Below, piece by piece: positions 55,858-64,000 of a stretch of DNA of 64,000 bases. The notes under the pieces were generated by a model. It saw only the letters and a program-made list of their open reading frames with translations, searched no databases and was not told the DNA's origin. Made by a program: the position numbers and the translations under genes. The DNA comes from Adineta ricciae (Eukaryota > Rotifera > Eurotatoria > Adinetida > Adinetidae), in NCBI GenBank assembly GCA_905250025.1, contig CAJNOJ010000004.1:124001-188000 (forward strand), read 5' to 3'. Within the stretch, counting starts at the first letter, position 1. Every line of letters starts with the position of its first letter.

Positions 55858-56847
55858 ATGATGGTACGGTACAGTTCTGAACTGGTCGAAGCACTAACTT
55901 CATCGACTATGAAAATTCATCTCCTTCTATCGATTGTTATCTTCATTTTTGGCTTTATCGGCAACGGTCTTAACATACTCATCCTAGCCAAAAGAACACT
56001 TCGTTCCATTCCGTGTATATACTTCTTCTTAATGTCATCAATCGCGAATCTAATCTCGATTCTGTTCGGTCTCATACCACGAATTATATCGACATGGCAA
56101 TTAGATTTTACTGCTACTCACGACATTCCGTGCAAAATACGTGCATTCGTTCTATTCACAACACGAACTGTAGCTTTATGGTTGATCACGTTGGCTACAA
56201 TTGATCGATGGTTAATCTCCTCTAATCTATCGTTTTGTCGACAATTAAGTACATTAAAACGCGCGCGTATAGGCTCCTTAGTTATTACGATTATTTCTTG
56301 TTTAATGTACACACAAATGTTCTTTTGTTACAAAGCGAATCTCACGAATACACCGTTGAAATGTTACGGACGGACACGACTATGTCGCTCATTAACTGAT
56401 ATAACATATGCTGGTTTTACTGTTTTATTACCTTTAACATTAATGATTCTGTTTGGCTTGTTGACAATATCGAATATACGAAAATCACAACATTTTGCCG
56501 AATCACATCGAGTTGTATCCGTGCGATATTTGACAAACGAACCAACTCTGCTTTTCAAACAACGAAAACGACGACAGAAAAAACTCGATCGTTATTTGCG
56601 GCGAATACTTTTTGTTCAAATTATTTTATTCATCTTCTTAACTCTTCCTCAAACGATACACAAGATTTATTTCACAAGTTCATCATTTCAACACAAATCA
56701 CCAACTGGATATAAATTCGACGCGTTGTTATACAGATTCGAACTTCTTCTACCATTCATAGAAAGTGCTTTACCATTCTACATCTGCACCTTGACCGGTG
56801 GAAGGATATTTCGAAATGCTCTACGAAGATTGTTCACATGTCAGTAG
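55858..56847 (+). CDS. Intronless rhodopsin-like seven-transmembrane receptor
   Basis: 329 residues in one exon. TM1 has G-F-I-G-N-G-L-N-I-L-I, TM3 ends L-A-T-I-D-R-W (the DRY position is D-R-W), TM5 is L-L-P-L-T-L-M-I-L-F-G, TM6 follows a basic third loop (K-Q-R-K-R-R-Q-K-K), and TM7 ends P-F-Y-I-C-T-L-T-G-G-R-I-F-R-N-A-L. It lacks the intron of the other two intact GPCRs in the window. Its short C-terminal tail ends T-C-Q. It is probably a peptide receptor of the same rotifer-expanded class; ligand unknown. The ATG doublet at 55858/55861 leaves the start slightly open. Confidence 0.87.
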   Translation: MMVRYSSELVEALTSSTMKIHLLLSIVIFIFGFIGNGLNILILAKRTLRSIPCIYFFLMSSIANLISILFGLIPRIISTWQLDFTATHDIPCKIRAFVLFTTRTVALWLITLATIDRWLISSNLSFCRQLSTLKRARIGSLVITIISCLMYTQMFFCYKANLTNTPLKCYGRTRLCRSLTDITYAGFTVLLPLTLMILFGLLTISNIRKSQHFAESHRVVSVRYLTNEPTLLFKQRKRRQKKLDRYLRRILFVQIILFIFLTLPQTIHKIYFTSSSFQHKSPTGYKFDALLYRFELLLPFIESALPFYICTLTGGRIFRNALRRLFTCQ

Positions 56848-57574
56848 TATCAAGTTTGTCAGTAAACGTTTTAAGACCTTCACCAGTACTTGTAGTGAAT
56901 TCTTTGACACAATTATGTGCGTTTTGGGGTGAAATCGACGTCCTCCAACGGATGAAAGTGAGAGTCTCGTGGAGAACGCAAGAATCAGCGAGCGTGTAGT
57001 TTGAAATTGTCCTGAAGAAATTCATGTCAGACACTTGACGTTTTCGTGTGTCATGAAAAGCATTCGAAGAAAGATTTGTTCTTTCGCAATTTCACTGATA
57101 AGCGTAGAGAAATCTTTTTCTCGTCGACAAACGACGATTTCTATGAGTCTTTTTTTTAACACAAAAACGACTTTTTCCAAGTTGATTAACGCATCCAAGC
57201 AACAACGAAGTAAACATAAGAATACAAATAGATTGTTGGAATTTTCTTTCTTATAAATTCCACTAAAGAAAAAATAAATCTTTTGTTTCACAACAATTAC
57301 CGAAGTTTGTCTCGGTTAGCACAGTTCATCTTCGAGATTTATCAATTTTTGAGATTATTTTAGTTCCGGAGAGATCTGTTTTCTCTCGTTTATCGATATC
57401 AAGAGGTCGATTTCATTGTTCTAAGTTAAAACAGCATTCTGAATTTATTTTACACACGGAATTAATATCAGAAAACACATATTTTATCACAGTGATACAT
57501 TTCACAGGTTTTCGATCGTATTTATGAACGAAATGTGTGCTTGAGATTCGTTTAGTTTCAATAGAGAGTTTCAT
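56848..57574. other. Intergenic region
   Basis: Convergent spacer between the GPCR and the ETS gene. Frames on both strands are low in complexity and overlap each other; none is supported. Confidence 0.45.
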
Positions 57575-58117
57575 TTACGATTGATTCATACGTGCAATAT
57601 CATCAGGCTGATCAGCAACTATATCCTGCAATAGCTCTCTCGAAAACTGAAACGTGTACTTTGTGTTTGTTTTCACCATCAAACCTTTTTTGTAGTACCA
57701 TCTGACGGCACGCGCTAGTTTGTCGTAGGTCATGTCCTGTGTTGCCTGCCTGTTTTTTATCTGTTGCCATAGGTATGCGACTTCTTCAGGCTCGTGAATC
57801 TCGAAAACACCTTTAGATAGATCTTTGAACGATATAAAGGATTGATAATCAGGGTTCTTAAGTAGCAGCAAAAGAAATTCGAAAAGACGCGGTGGTCTTC
57901 GACGTCCTGTCACTGGATCTGTCACCGTCCATGTTTTCGGATCAACTGGAAGAGCATTTGCTGGAATTCGGGGTGGATTATGCACCATCTCTAATAAAGT
58001 TGAAAACTCGATACCTTCCTCAGCTAAGTCTTTTATAAGATCAGGTTCCCACCCTTCCGACCAAAGACAATCGTCTAGAATGTTTAATTCCATTAGGTCA
58101 TCGTTATTGCTTGCCAT
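57575..58117 (-). CDS. ETS-domain transcription factor
   Basis: 180 residues, single exon. An acidic N-terminal part (D-D-L-M-E-L-N-I-L-D-D-C-L-W) is followed at about residues 74-160 by the ETS winged helix: P-R-L-F-E-F-L-L-L-L-L-K, then a V-A-Y-L-W strand and the recognition helix M-T-Y-D-K-L-A-R-A-V-R-W-Y-Y-K-K. The two arginines that touch the GGA core are kept (R-A-V-R). It ends Y-T-F-Q-F-S and a short acidic tail. The closest class by eye is ESE/SPDEF- or PU.1-like, but I do not assign it. Nuclear; binds GGA-core sites. The lack of introns is unusual for ETS genes. Confidence 0.85.
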   Translation of the reverse strand: MASNNDDLMELNILDDCLWSEGWEPDLIKDLAEEGIEFSTLLEMVHNPPRIPANALPVDPKTWTVTDPVTGRRRPPRLFEFLLLLLKNPDYQSFISFKDLSKGVFEIHEPEEVAYLWQQIKNRQATQDMTYDKLARAVRWYYKKGLMVKTNTKYTFQFSRELLQDIVADQPDDIARMNQS

Positions 58118-59271
58118 AGTGCTAAATGTAAATTGCCTTTCGACTGATTCGATACTTTTGAGTTGAGTGATATGTACTTATCAAACAGAGACAAATAACT
58201 TATATATACTTTATTTAGGAAACTTCCATGTTAACAATGATCCAATGAGTCAGATTTTATTATATTTCACTAGAGAGAAAAAAAGGAAACTGCTCGAGTT
58301 ATTTTCTTTTTCTTTTGTGTATTCAACGTGTGTGGGGTAAAGAATATTGGTTTATTCCAACCTGCTTTACTACACAATGAATATACCAAAATATTATTAC
58401 TCATTACCATGCTTATTGCGACATTGGTGAGTAGAAAAACATGACTTTATTCGATGGCCTGACGTTTTAACACATCTCGCTAACGCGGGATTCTCATAAA
58501 TCATTGGGTGACATTTCCCATCGATCCTCTGTCGTTCGTAAAAATAATTCCCATTCAAGGTACACATTGCATTTTCTCCCCAACATAAAACATCGAACAT
58601 GATCGAATGACGAAACATAATGCAAGACCTTCACATTCAGTCTTACCCCATTACATATTTCGATAATTCACTATGTAATGTTATCCATGGAGTTACTGAT
58701 ACATTTCACAAGACATTCGGGAGAAGAATCATTCGTTTCCCAAAGTACAACTGGTCTGACCCAATATTCGAAAGAAGGATTGATGGTTTAATGAAAGTCA
58801 TTGTGGTTTGGATGTAACGCAAATTGTTCTAGATAACTGAATGTGGTGTTTTTGAAGATATTTCGGCAAAATCAGCAATTGAATCAAAGATGACACGGTC
58901 AAATTTGAAACATGCCATTGGTATTTTCTTTCGTTGAGGATTGTCAAATCTATTTTTCAATTTGTTTGTAAAACTAGAAACTAACAGTTTTAAAGTGGAC
59001 TAGTAAACAGCGTCACTTCTTCGGTGATGCGTATCGTGGTTAAGTTTGTAAATGAATACTTGTTAAAAATCAGGTGAAAATGAAGCCTGAGTTACGAAAG
59101 TGTATGCTCCTTACTTTCTGTAATTACATGTCAACAAATTATACTTTTTCTTACACGTGGCAAATATAACAAAAAGGGAAGTGAAGGAAACCTTCACCAA
59201 CTTGTCCGACTGTGCGACACGCACATTTACCATATCGCATTTTGTTTGACTCCTCTGACACAAACGTGAAA
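58118..59271. other. Intergenic region
   Basis: Over 1.1 kb with only short overlapping frames, one of them Cys-containing (58397-58618, minus), none with a domain or splice partners. Confidence 0.45.
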
Positions 59272-60753
59272 ATGGCTACTGCTTCTATTACACCAATGGG
59301 CGATCAACTAAAGAACACAACATTTCGTTTTAATGAAATAGCTAGAGAATCTGGTAAGATGTTACCACCACTCTATGGTTATAACAAACAGCACTTAGTA
59401 TCGCTCGAGGAAGCGACGGAGTTTCTCCAAGATTCTATTCCAAATCTCATTGGATACATCAATTCAGCTAAAGGTCGAGCGATAGATACTACCTATAACT
59501 TATCCTGCGATGAAGCTGCTGCTATTACCTTGTACACAATGGAATGGGAACCATATACCGACGCATTTTATTATGCTCTTAATACAAATTTACGTTTGGA
59601 AAATCGAAATGTTATGAAACCGTGGTTTCCATATCTGAAGTTACTATTCACTGCATTAGCTCGTCTTCCAAAACAAGGAGATATTGTTGTTTACCGTGCA
59701 ATTCGTTATGAACATGAACACCAATACGACCAATATAAGCAAGGAGCTGAATTGCTTTGGTGGGGCTTTTCTTCATGTTCAGCAGAGCGAAGCATCAGCG
59801 AACAAGAGCAATTTCTCGGTAGTGATGGTTTTCGAATATTATTCATTATCAACTGTATTGATGGAGTAGATATCAAAGCGTATTCTACCTACCAGACTGA
59901 AAACGAGATTTTACTTCTACCAGCAACGAAAGTTCGAGTTCTTCAAGTTGATAATGTTGAAAGAAACTTTCGAATTATTTATCTTCGGCAACTACCCACA
60001 CCTACGGGTCTTTTAGAATCTGTAACATTAACGGATACATCATCTAAAAGTCGACTTTTGAAAAGAACTTTATCAGTATTTCATCATTCAAAGCAGAGAT
60101 ATAACCCGAAACTGCTCGAAGAAATAGGTCGTTACAGACCAGGCACAGATGTGTGTTTATCCCGTCGATACTATGAGCATGACGAATTCGACACTGTTGT
60201 CACCAGCTATATTATCGACAAACGATGTCCAGGAATAGTCTTACGTGAAAGTAAAATAACCGCACAAGATGTACGAATTCTCTCGTCAGTTTTGCTCATT
60301 GATGGAGTCGCTTTAGAAAGATTATACTTAACTAACAATCGAATTGGCGATGATGGAGTCGAGCATCTTACCATTGCGCTTTCGCTTAATGGTAATTCTA
60401 AACTGGCACATCTTTGCTTAGCATCGAATCGCATCACAGATGTCGGTGCTGTGCACATTGCGAATATGCTTGAGACAAATCGATCGTTGGTGAATTTAAT
60501 GTTGGGAAGAAATAAAATTCGGGACGATGGCTTACAGAAATTAGTCGAAGTTTTAACCACCAAGAACAGAACATTGAAAGTTCTTTCTATAGAACGGAAT
60601 GAATTCAAGAACAGTGAACCTATTTTTCAGTTGTTGGAAAAGAATACGTCGATGAATGAAATTAATATAATTGGCTGCAACTTCTCGAGTACAGACATAG
60701 CAGAAATACGAAAAGTCGCTGCTAGAGTGAACAAAAAAGTTGTGTACTGTTAA
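59272..60753 (+). CDS. ADP-ribosyltransferase fused to leucine-rich repeats
   Basis: 493 residues, single exon; ATG 59272 is the first ATG (the frame runs back to a GTG). An ART domain lies at about 60-245: Arg142 in V-V-Y-R-A-I, the G-F-S-S-C-S strand at 165-170 and E210-N-E212 in Q-T-E-N-E-I-L-L-L-P, the E-x-E pair of arginine-specific transferases. After a linker, ribonuclease-inhibitor-type LRRs run from about 340 to the end (L-E-R-L-Y-L-T-N-N-R-I-G-D-D-G-V, L-A-H-L-C-L-A-S-N-R-I-T-D-V-G-A, L-V-N-L-M-L-G-R-N-K-I-R-D-D-G). The LRRs probably choose the protein to be modified. No signal peptide, so intracellular. The ART core differs clearly from the one at 9932-10624. Confidence 0.87.
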   Translation: MATASITPMGDQLKNTTFRFNEIARESGKMLPPLYGYNKQHLVSLEEATEFLQDSIPNLIGYINSAKGRAIDTTYNLSCDEAAAITLYTMEWEPYTDAFYYALNTNLRLENRNVMKPWFPYLKLLFTALARLPKQGDIVVYRAIRYEHEHQYDQYKQGAELLWWGFSSCSAERSISEQEQFLGSDGFRILFIINCIDGVDIKAYSTYQTENEILLLPATKVRVLQVDNVERNFRIIYLRQLPTPTGLLESVTLTDTSSKSRLLKRTLSVFHHSKQRYNPKLLEEIGRYRPGTDVCLSRRYYEHDEFDTVVTSYIIDKRCPGIVLRESKITAQDVRILSSVLLIDGVALERLYLTNNRIGDDGVEHLTIALSLNGNSKLAHLCLASNRITDVGAVHIANMLETNRSLVNLMLGRNKIRDDGLQKLVEVLTTKNRTLKVLSIERNEFKNSEPIFQLLEKNTSMNEINIIGCNFSSTDIAEIRKVAARVNKKVVYC

Positions 60754-61023
60754 AACATGTATTAAAAGTATTGTATAACAAATCGATGCTGTAAATATTT
60801 TTTTTAAAGTTTTCTGTGAAGAAGTAAAATGTGTTCTTTTTTGTTACATGTAGTTTACCGAATACGTGTATATATTAACAGAATGAAAGCATTGTTTTGA
60901 AATGGAAAATATATCCAACGAAATTATCATTTTTACCGTTTCTTTTTTCGTTCTTGACTGCGTTCGAAAGTCAACACAAGCCCATGCTCTTTCATTTCAT
61001 TTCAAAAAGAAGACAACATCTCA

Positions 61024-62108
61024 ATGGCGTCGTCCAAACCACCATGTGCAGCATGTGGCAATAAAGGTGTAGGCATTTTTCGTTGTGAAGGCTGTTTGCA
61101 AGTGTTTTGTCGAAAGCATCTCAATGAACATCGAGATGCTCTTAGTCATCAGTTAGACGAAATCGTCCTCGAACACGATACACTACAGCAAACCATTTGT
61201 GAAAATACCAAGGCAGCAGAGAAACAACATCCTGTTTTGAAGCAAATTGATCAATGGGAGAAAGAGGCGATACAAAAGATTCAACGAATGGCCGAAGAAT
61301 TAAAACAACAAGTAAAGGAACTTTATGGTACTCCACGAAGTGAGTAAGAAGAAGTACTGATTACGATGTTAATGTTACATTAAATAATTGATTAGTATCG
61401 AAACAATTACGTGAACTTGCAGAACAATTGCAAAAGGCTCGAATCGATGACGACTACGTTGAAAGTGATTTCGATAAATGGAAAGCAACATTACAAAAAC
61501 TACAAGATGATCTCAAAGATCTCTTTCCAATGATGTATGTTTCTGAAAATTCGTCGCAAGCACTTGTTACCGCTGTATGTCTTTCGCCATGGCCGATGGA
61601 AATAAATACAATCGAGAGATTTGGTGAAACGGTGGGTTCTGTTAGTATTGATGAAAGGCATCTTGTTGCCACACATTGCGGTCCAAATAATGGTCCAGCT
61701 TTAGTTCGTGGCATTGGTGAATATACGAACGGTGTACATACCATTCGGTTTCTATTTGAAAAACGGTCGTTGACTTTTATAACTTCTTTCGAAATCAGTC
61801 CCAAATTAATGCCACTTGCGACTTCATCTAGTGTCGGTCAATATTATTGTTATGGGTGGTTCAGTAATGATGATATTATTGCTCCAGATGCCGATCAACG
61901 ACGCTACAGAAAGCTCCGAGATATGAACGGCGAAACATCGTTCGAAATAGAACTTCAGCTCGATTGTGACAATCGAAAGGTCAGCTGTACTAATTTGCGC
62001 ACGAAAAATCGAGCTCAATTGAAAGTTGACATAACAAAATGTCCATTTCCATGGCAAATACGTTTCTATATGTACGCAGTCGGAGACTGCGTTCGTCTCC
62101 TGCCGTAA
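61024..62108 (+). CDS. B-box, coiled-coil, SPRY-like protein (array copy 1)
   Basis: Exons 61024..61339 and 61396..62108, 342 residues, 56-nt intron with GTGAGT donor. The N-terminus has a B-box-type cluster C-A-A-C-G-N-K, F-R-C-E-G-C, F-C-R-K-H-L-N-E-H. A coiled coil follows, then a beta-rich C-terminal domain (H-C-G-P-N-N-G-P-A-L-V-R-G, Y-C-Y-G-W-F, C-P-F-P-W-Q-I-R-F-Y) reminiscent of SPRY/B30.2. The plan is that of a TRIM protein without the RING. A 232-bp segment (61054-61285) is identical in copy 3. Confidence 0.78.
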
Positions 62109-62466
62109 TGTCAAACTTAGGATGATTGTAATTTACATTCTACAAATAAAATCAAAATGTTGAATAGATCATTTGTTTTATTTGTATCTCATAAGTGGAA
62201 GTAATTCATTTAATCAATATAGATTACTAATCAGTAACACAAGTATTGCTCATACGTCACTGTGTAGGTAAGACATATGAGTAAATCATTGAAATGTGTA
62301 TATGATTTCTTTCATAAGGTAAGCAAATACAATGCATAAGACACATCAATCAATTGAAATGATTCATTTTTTCGTGTATTCATTCTTCCTGTTCTCTCAA
62401 CGTGCGTCATCGATGGGTTACCTTTTATTTAACGCCGATCGTGCACAATTGCTGTCATTTATGCTA

Positions 62467-63550
62467 ATGTCATCAAGGAGTTTTTGTATGTCGTGCGAAA
62501 ACAAAGAAATGAATGGAATATTCAAATGTGAAGGATGTTGTCAAACCTTCTGCTACAAACATACGACGGAACATCGATTTCTTCTCAACTGTCAATTGGA
62601 AGACATCATTCACGAGCATGAAAATGTCTATCATCTCTTTTACGAAACGAAACAACAGTCGCCGTTGCTACATGAACACGTCAATCGATGGGAAAAAGAG
62701 TCAGTGACCAAAATCAAACAACTAGCGCAGGAGACGCGAGAACAGATTAACCAATGGTCTCAATTACAAAGACGTAAGATCATTGTCCGTCAAAGTAAAA
62801 AAGACTTCTTTCTGTGATTTAGAAAATACCAAAGAGAAGTTTAATAAGATCAGTAAAGAATTGGAAAAGGCTCGCGGAGCCTATGAATACCTCGAAAAAG
62901 ATCTCAATCGATGGAGAATTCAATTAGAACAATTACAATACGATATAGTTAGTCTTCCACCAACGATTGTCATTCACGAAGAACAAAACTCTTCGTTAAT
63001 CAATACGATTTCTCTTTCAAAAATCGATCAACAACTCGCTCTAAATGATTCCCTGACATCAAATTCAGAACATATCGAATTCGACGATAATCATCACATT
63101 GCCATGCACTGCGGTCCATACCGAACCCCGTCTTATGTCACCGGCACTCAAGAATATCTATCCGGGAAACATCTGATAAGATTATTTATCAGTAAAAAGA
63201 CGAGTGACTTTATTCTTTCATTTAACGTCATGCCGAAATTAATGGACACACCATATCATTCTTCAGAATGGTCAACCTACGGTTGGCAGAGCGATGACTG
63301 CGTCAATCCACCTCGTTCCAAATCTACGACTGAAAAATATTTACCTGATCTCAAAAATCAAACTAAATTTCACATCGAGTTGCTCCTCGACTGTGACAAA
63401 CATCAATTGAGTTACTTCAATGAGATAACCAAACGAAGACGGGAGATCGAAATTGATGTCGCAAAGTGTCCTTTACCATGGAAACTTCATTTTTACCTAT
63501 ACGATATAGGTGATTCCGTTCGACTTCTCTCTTCTAGGCAATTATGTTGA
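62467..63550 (+). CDS. B-box, coiled-coil, SPRY-like protein (array copy 2)
   Basis: Exons 62467..62773 and 62823..63550, 344 residues. The frame runs back to 62332, but the start is set at ATG 62467 by comparison with copy 1 (M-S-S-R-S-F-C-M-S-C against M-A-S-S-K-P-P-C-A-A-C). The B-box (C-E-N-K-E-M, F-K-C-E-G-C-C-Q-T-F-C-Y-K-H), the coiled coil with R-W-E-K-E, and the C-terminal domain (H-C-G-P-Y-R-T, Y-G-W-Q-S-D-D, C-P-L-P-W-K-L-H-F-Y-L) are all present. Intron position is the same as in copy 1. It has diverged along its whole length, unlike copies 1 and 3 in their shared tract. Confidence 0.78.
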
Positions 63551-63708
63551 AATGTAATTGTATTACAACTAGTTTTCGATCCAATAAATTTCATTTCATC
63601 GAATAGATACTCTCCTTTTTTTTCTCGTTCTACGTTTTCATTTAACGAGGGAAAGAAAGTTACGCTCTTATGTTTCTCATTTATACTCGCAAACACGACG
63701 CCACTTTG

Positions 63709-64000
63709 ATGATGTCGTGCAAGACACCTTGCGTCACCTGTGGCAATAAAGGTGTAGGCATTTTTCGTTGTGAAGGCTGTTTGCAAGTGTTTTGTCGAAA
63801 GCATCTCAATGAACATCGAGATGCTCTTAGTCATCAGTTAGACGAAATCGTCCTCGAACACGATACACTACAGCAAACCATTTGTGAAAATACCAAGGCA
63901 GCAGAGAAACAACATCCTGTTTTGAAGCAAATTGATCAATGGGAGAAAGAGGCGATACAAAAGATTCAACTACTGACCGAGGAGCTAAGGCGACAAGTTA
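63709..64000 (+). CDS. B-box, coiled-coil protein (array copy 3, cut by window end)
   Basis: Open at the right edge; 97 residues are visible from ATG 63709. After a distinct start (M-M-S-C-K-T-P-C-V-T-C) the DNA from 63739 to 63970 is identical to 61054-61285 of copy 1, then differs again (Q-L-L-T-E-E-L-R-R). The B-box ligands are intact. The rest, presumably the coiled coil end and SPRY-like exon, lies outside the window. Confidence 0.78.
   Translation, partial: MMSCKTPCVTCGNKGVGIFRCEGCLQVFCRKHLNEHRDALSHQLDEIVLEHDTLQQTICENTKAAEKQHPVLKQIDQWEKEAIQKIQLLTEELRRQV

Noticed and set aside
58397..58618. Cys-containing minus-strand frame
   Set aside because: The cysteines form no known pattern, and the plus strand directly upstream holds an equally long frame without support.

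Overview
The window is nuclear DNA of an invertebrate animal, very probably a bdelloid rotifer (Adineta/Rotaria type). It is AT-rich and gene-dense. Coding exons are interrupted by short GT-AG introns (mostly 45-65 nt, two candidates of 30 nt). It carries clear metazoan genes: ribosomal P2, beta-tubulin, calcineurin B, a CALCOCO/TAX1BP1-type autophagy receptor, an ETS factor, HACD, a ferric-reductase-like DOMON/b561 protein and rhodopsin-like GPCRs. Among these sit genes of bacterial or fungal aspect (JEN-type carboxylate transporter, BNR-4 protein, YbaY-like protein) and ADP-ribosyltransferases, a mix typical of bdelloids. The assignment to bdelloids is inference from gene content, not from a marker.

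Layout. 0-7.7 kb: a GPCR, ribosomal protein P2, a sulfotransferase-like gene, a decayed LDLa/EGF-type GPCR pseudogene and a secreted GH99-like gene on the minus strand. 8-15 kb: accessory block with an intronless BNR-4 secreted protein, a small ADP-ribosyltransferase converging on a JEN-like transporter, a small membrane protein and a YbaY-like beta-barrel protein. 15-21.6 kb: minus-strand four-TM protein, reeler/DOMON/cytochrome b561 protein and a beta-tubulin gene whose centre is missing at a single N. 23-30 kb: F-box/LRR gene, a B-box + ubiquitin-like fusion, a P-loop kinase, a PPxY membrane protein and a second GPCR. 31-38 kb: a RING-MATH (TRAF-like) gene, a hairpin transposon with 8-bp target duplications, a gene for a recurring unknown module, a MATH protein and an orphan. 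38-49.5 kb: 3CxxC zinc finger, two tandem type I membrane paralogues, autophagy receptor, calcineurin B, PLP aminotransferase, a stand-alone copy of the unknown module, an F-box protein. 50-57 kb: a PDZ membrane protein, HACD and a third intact GPCR. 57.5-64 kb: an ETS factor, an ADP-ribosyltransferase-LRR fusion and a tandem array of B-box/coiled-coil/SPRY-like genes, the third cut by the window end.

Themes. Several families look like modular ubiquitin/innate-immunity-type machinery: RING-MATH, MATH, B-box proteins with swappable C-termini, F-box and an autophagy receptor. A roughly 80-120 residue module with a [V/L]-x-V-[Y/F/R]-C strand recurs in three genes and is the best candidate here for something undescribed. 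Exon borders were placed by eye from frame, GT-AG signals and family resemblance and should be treated as models.
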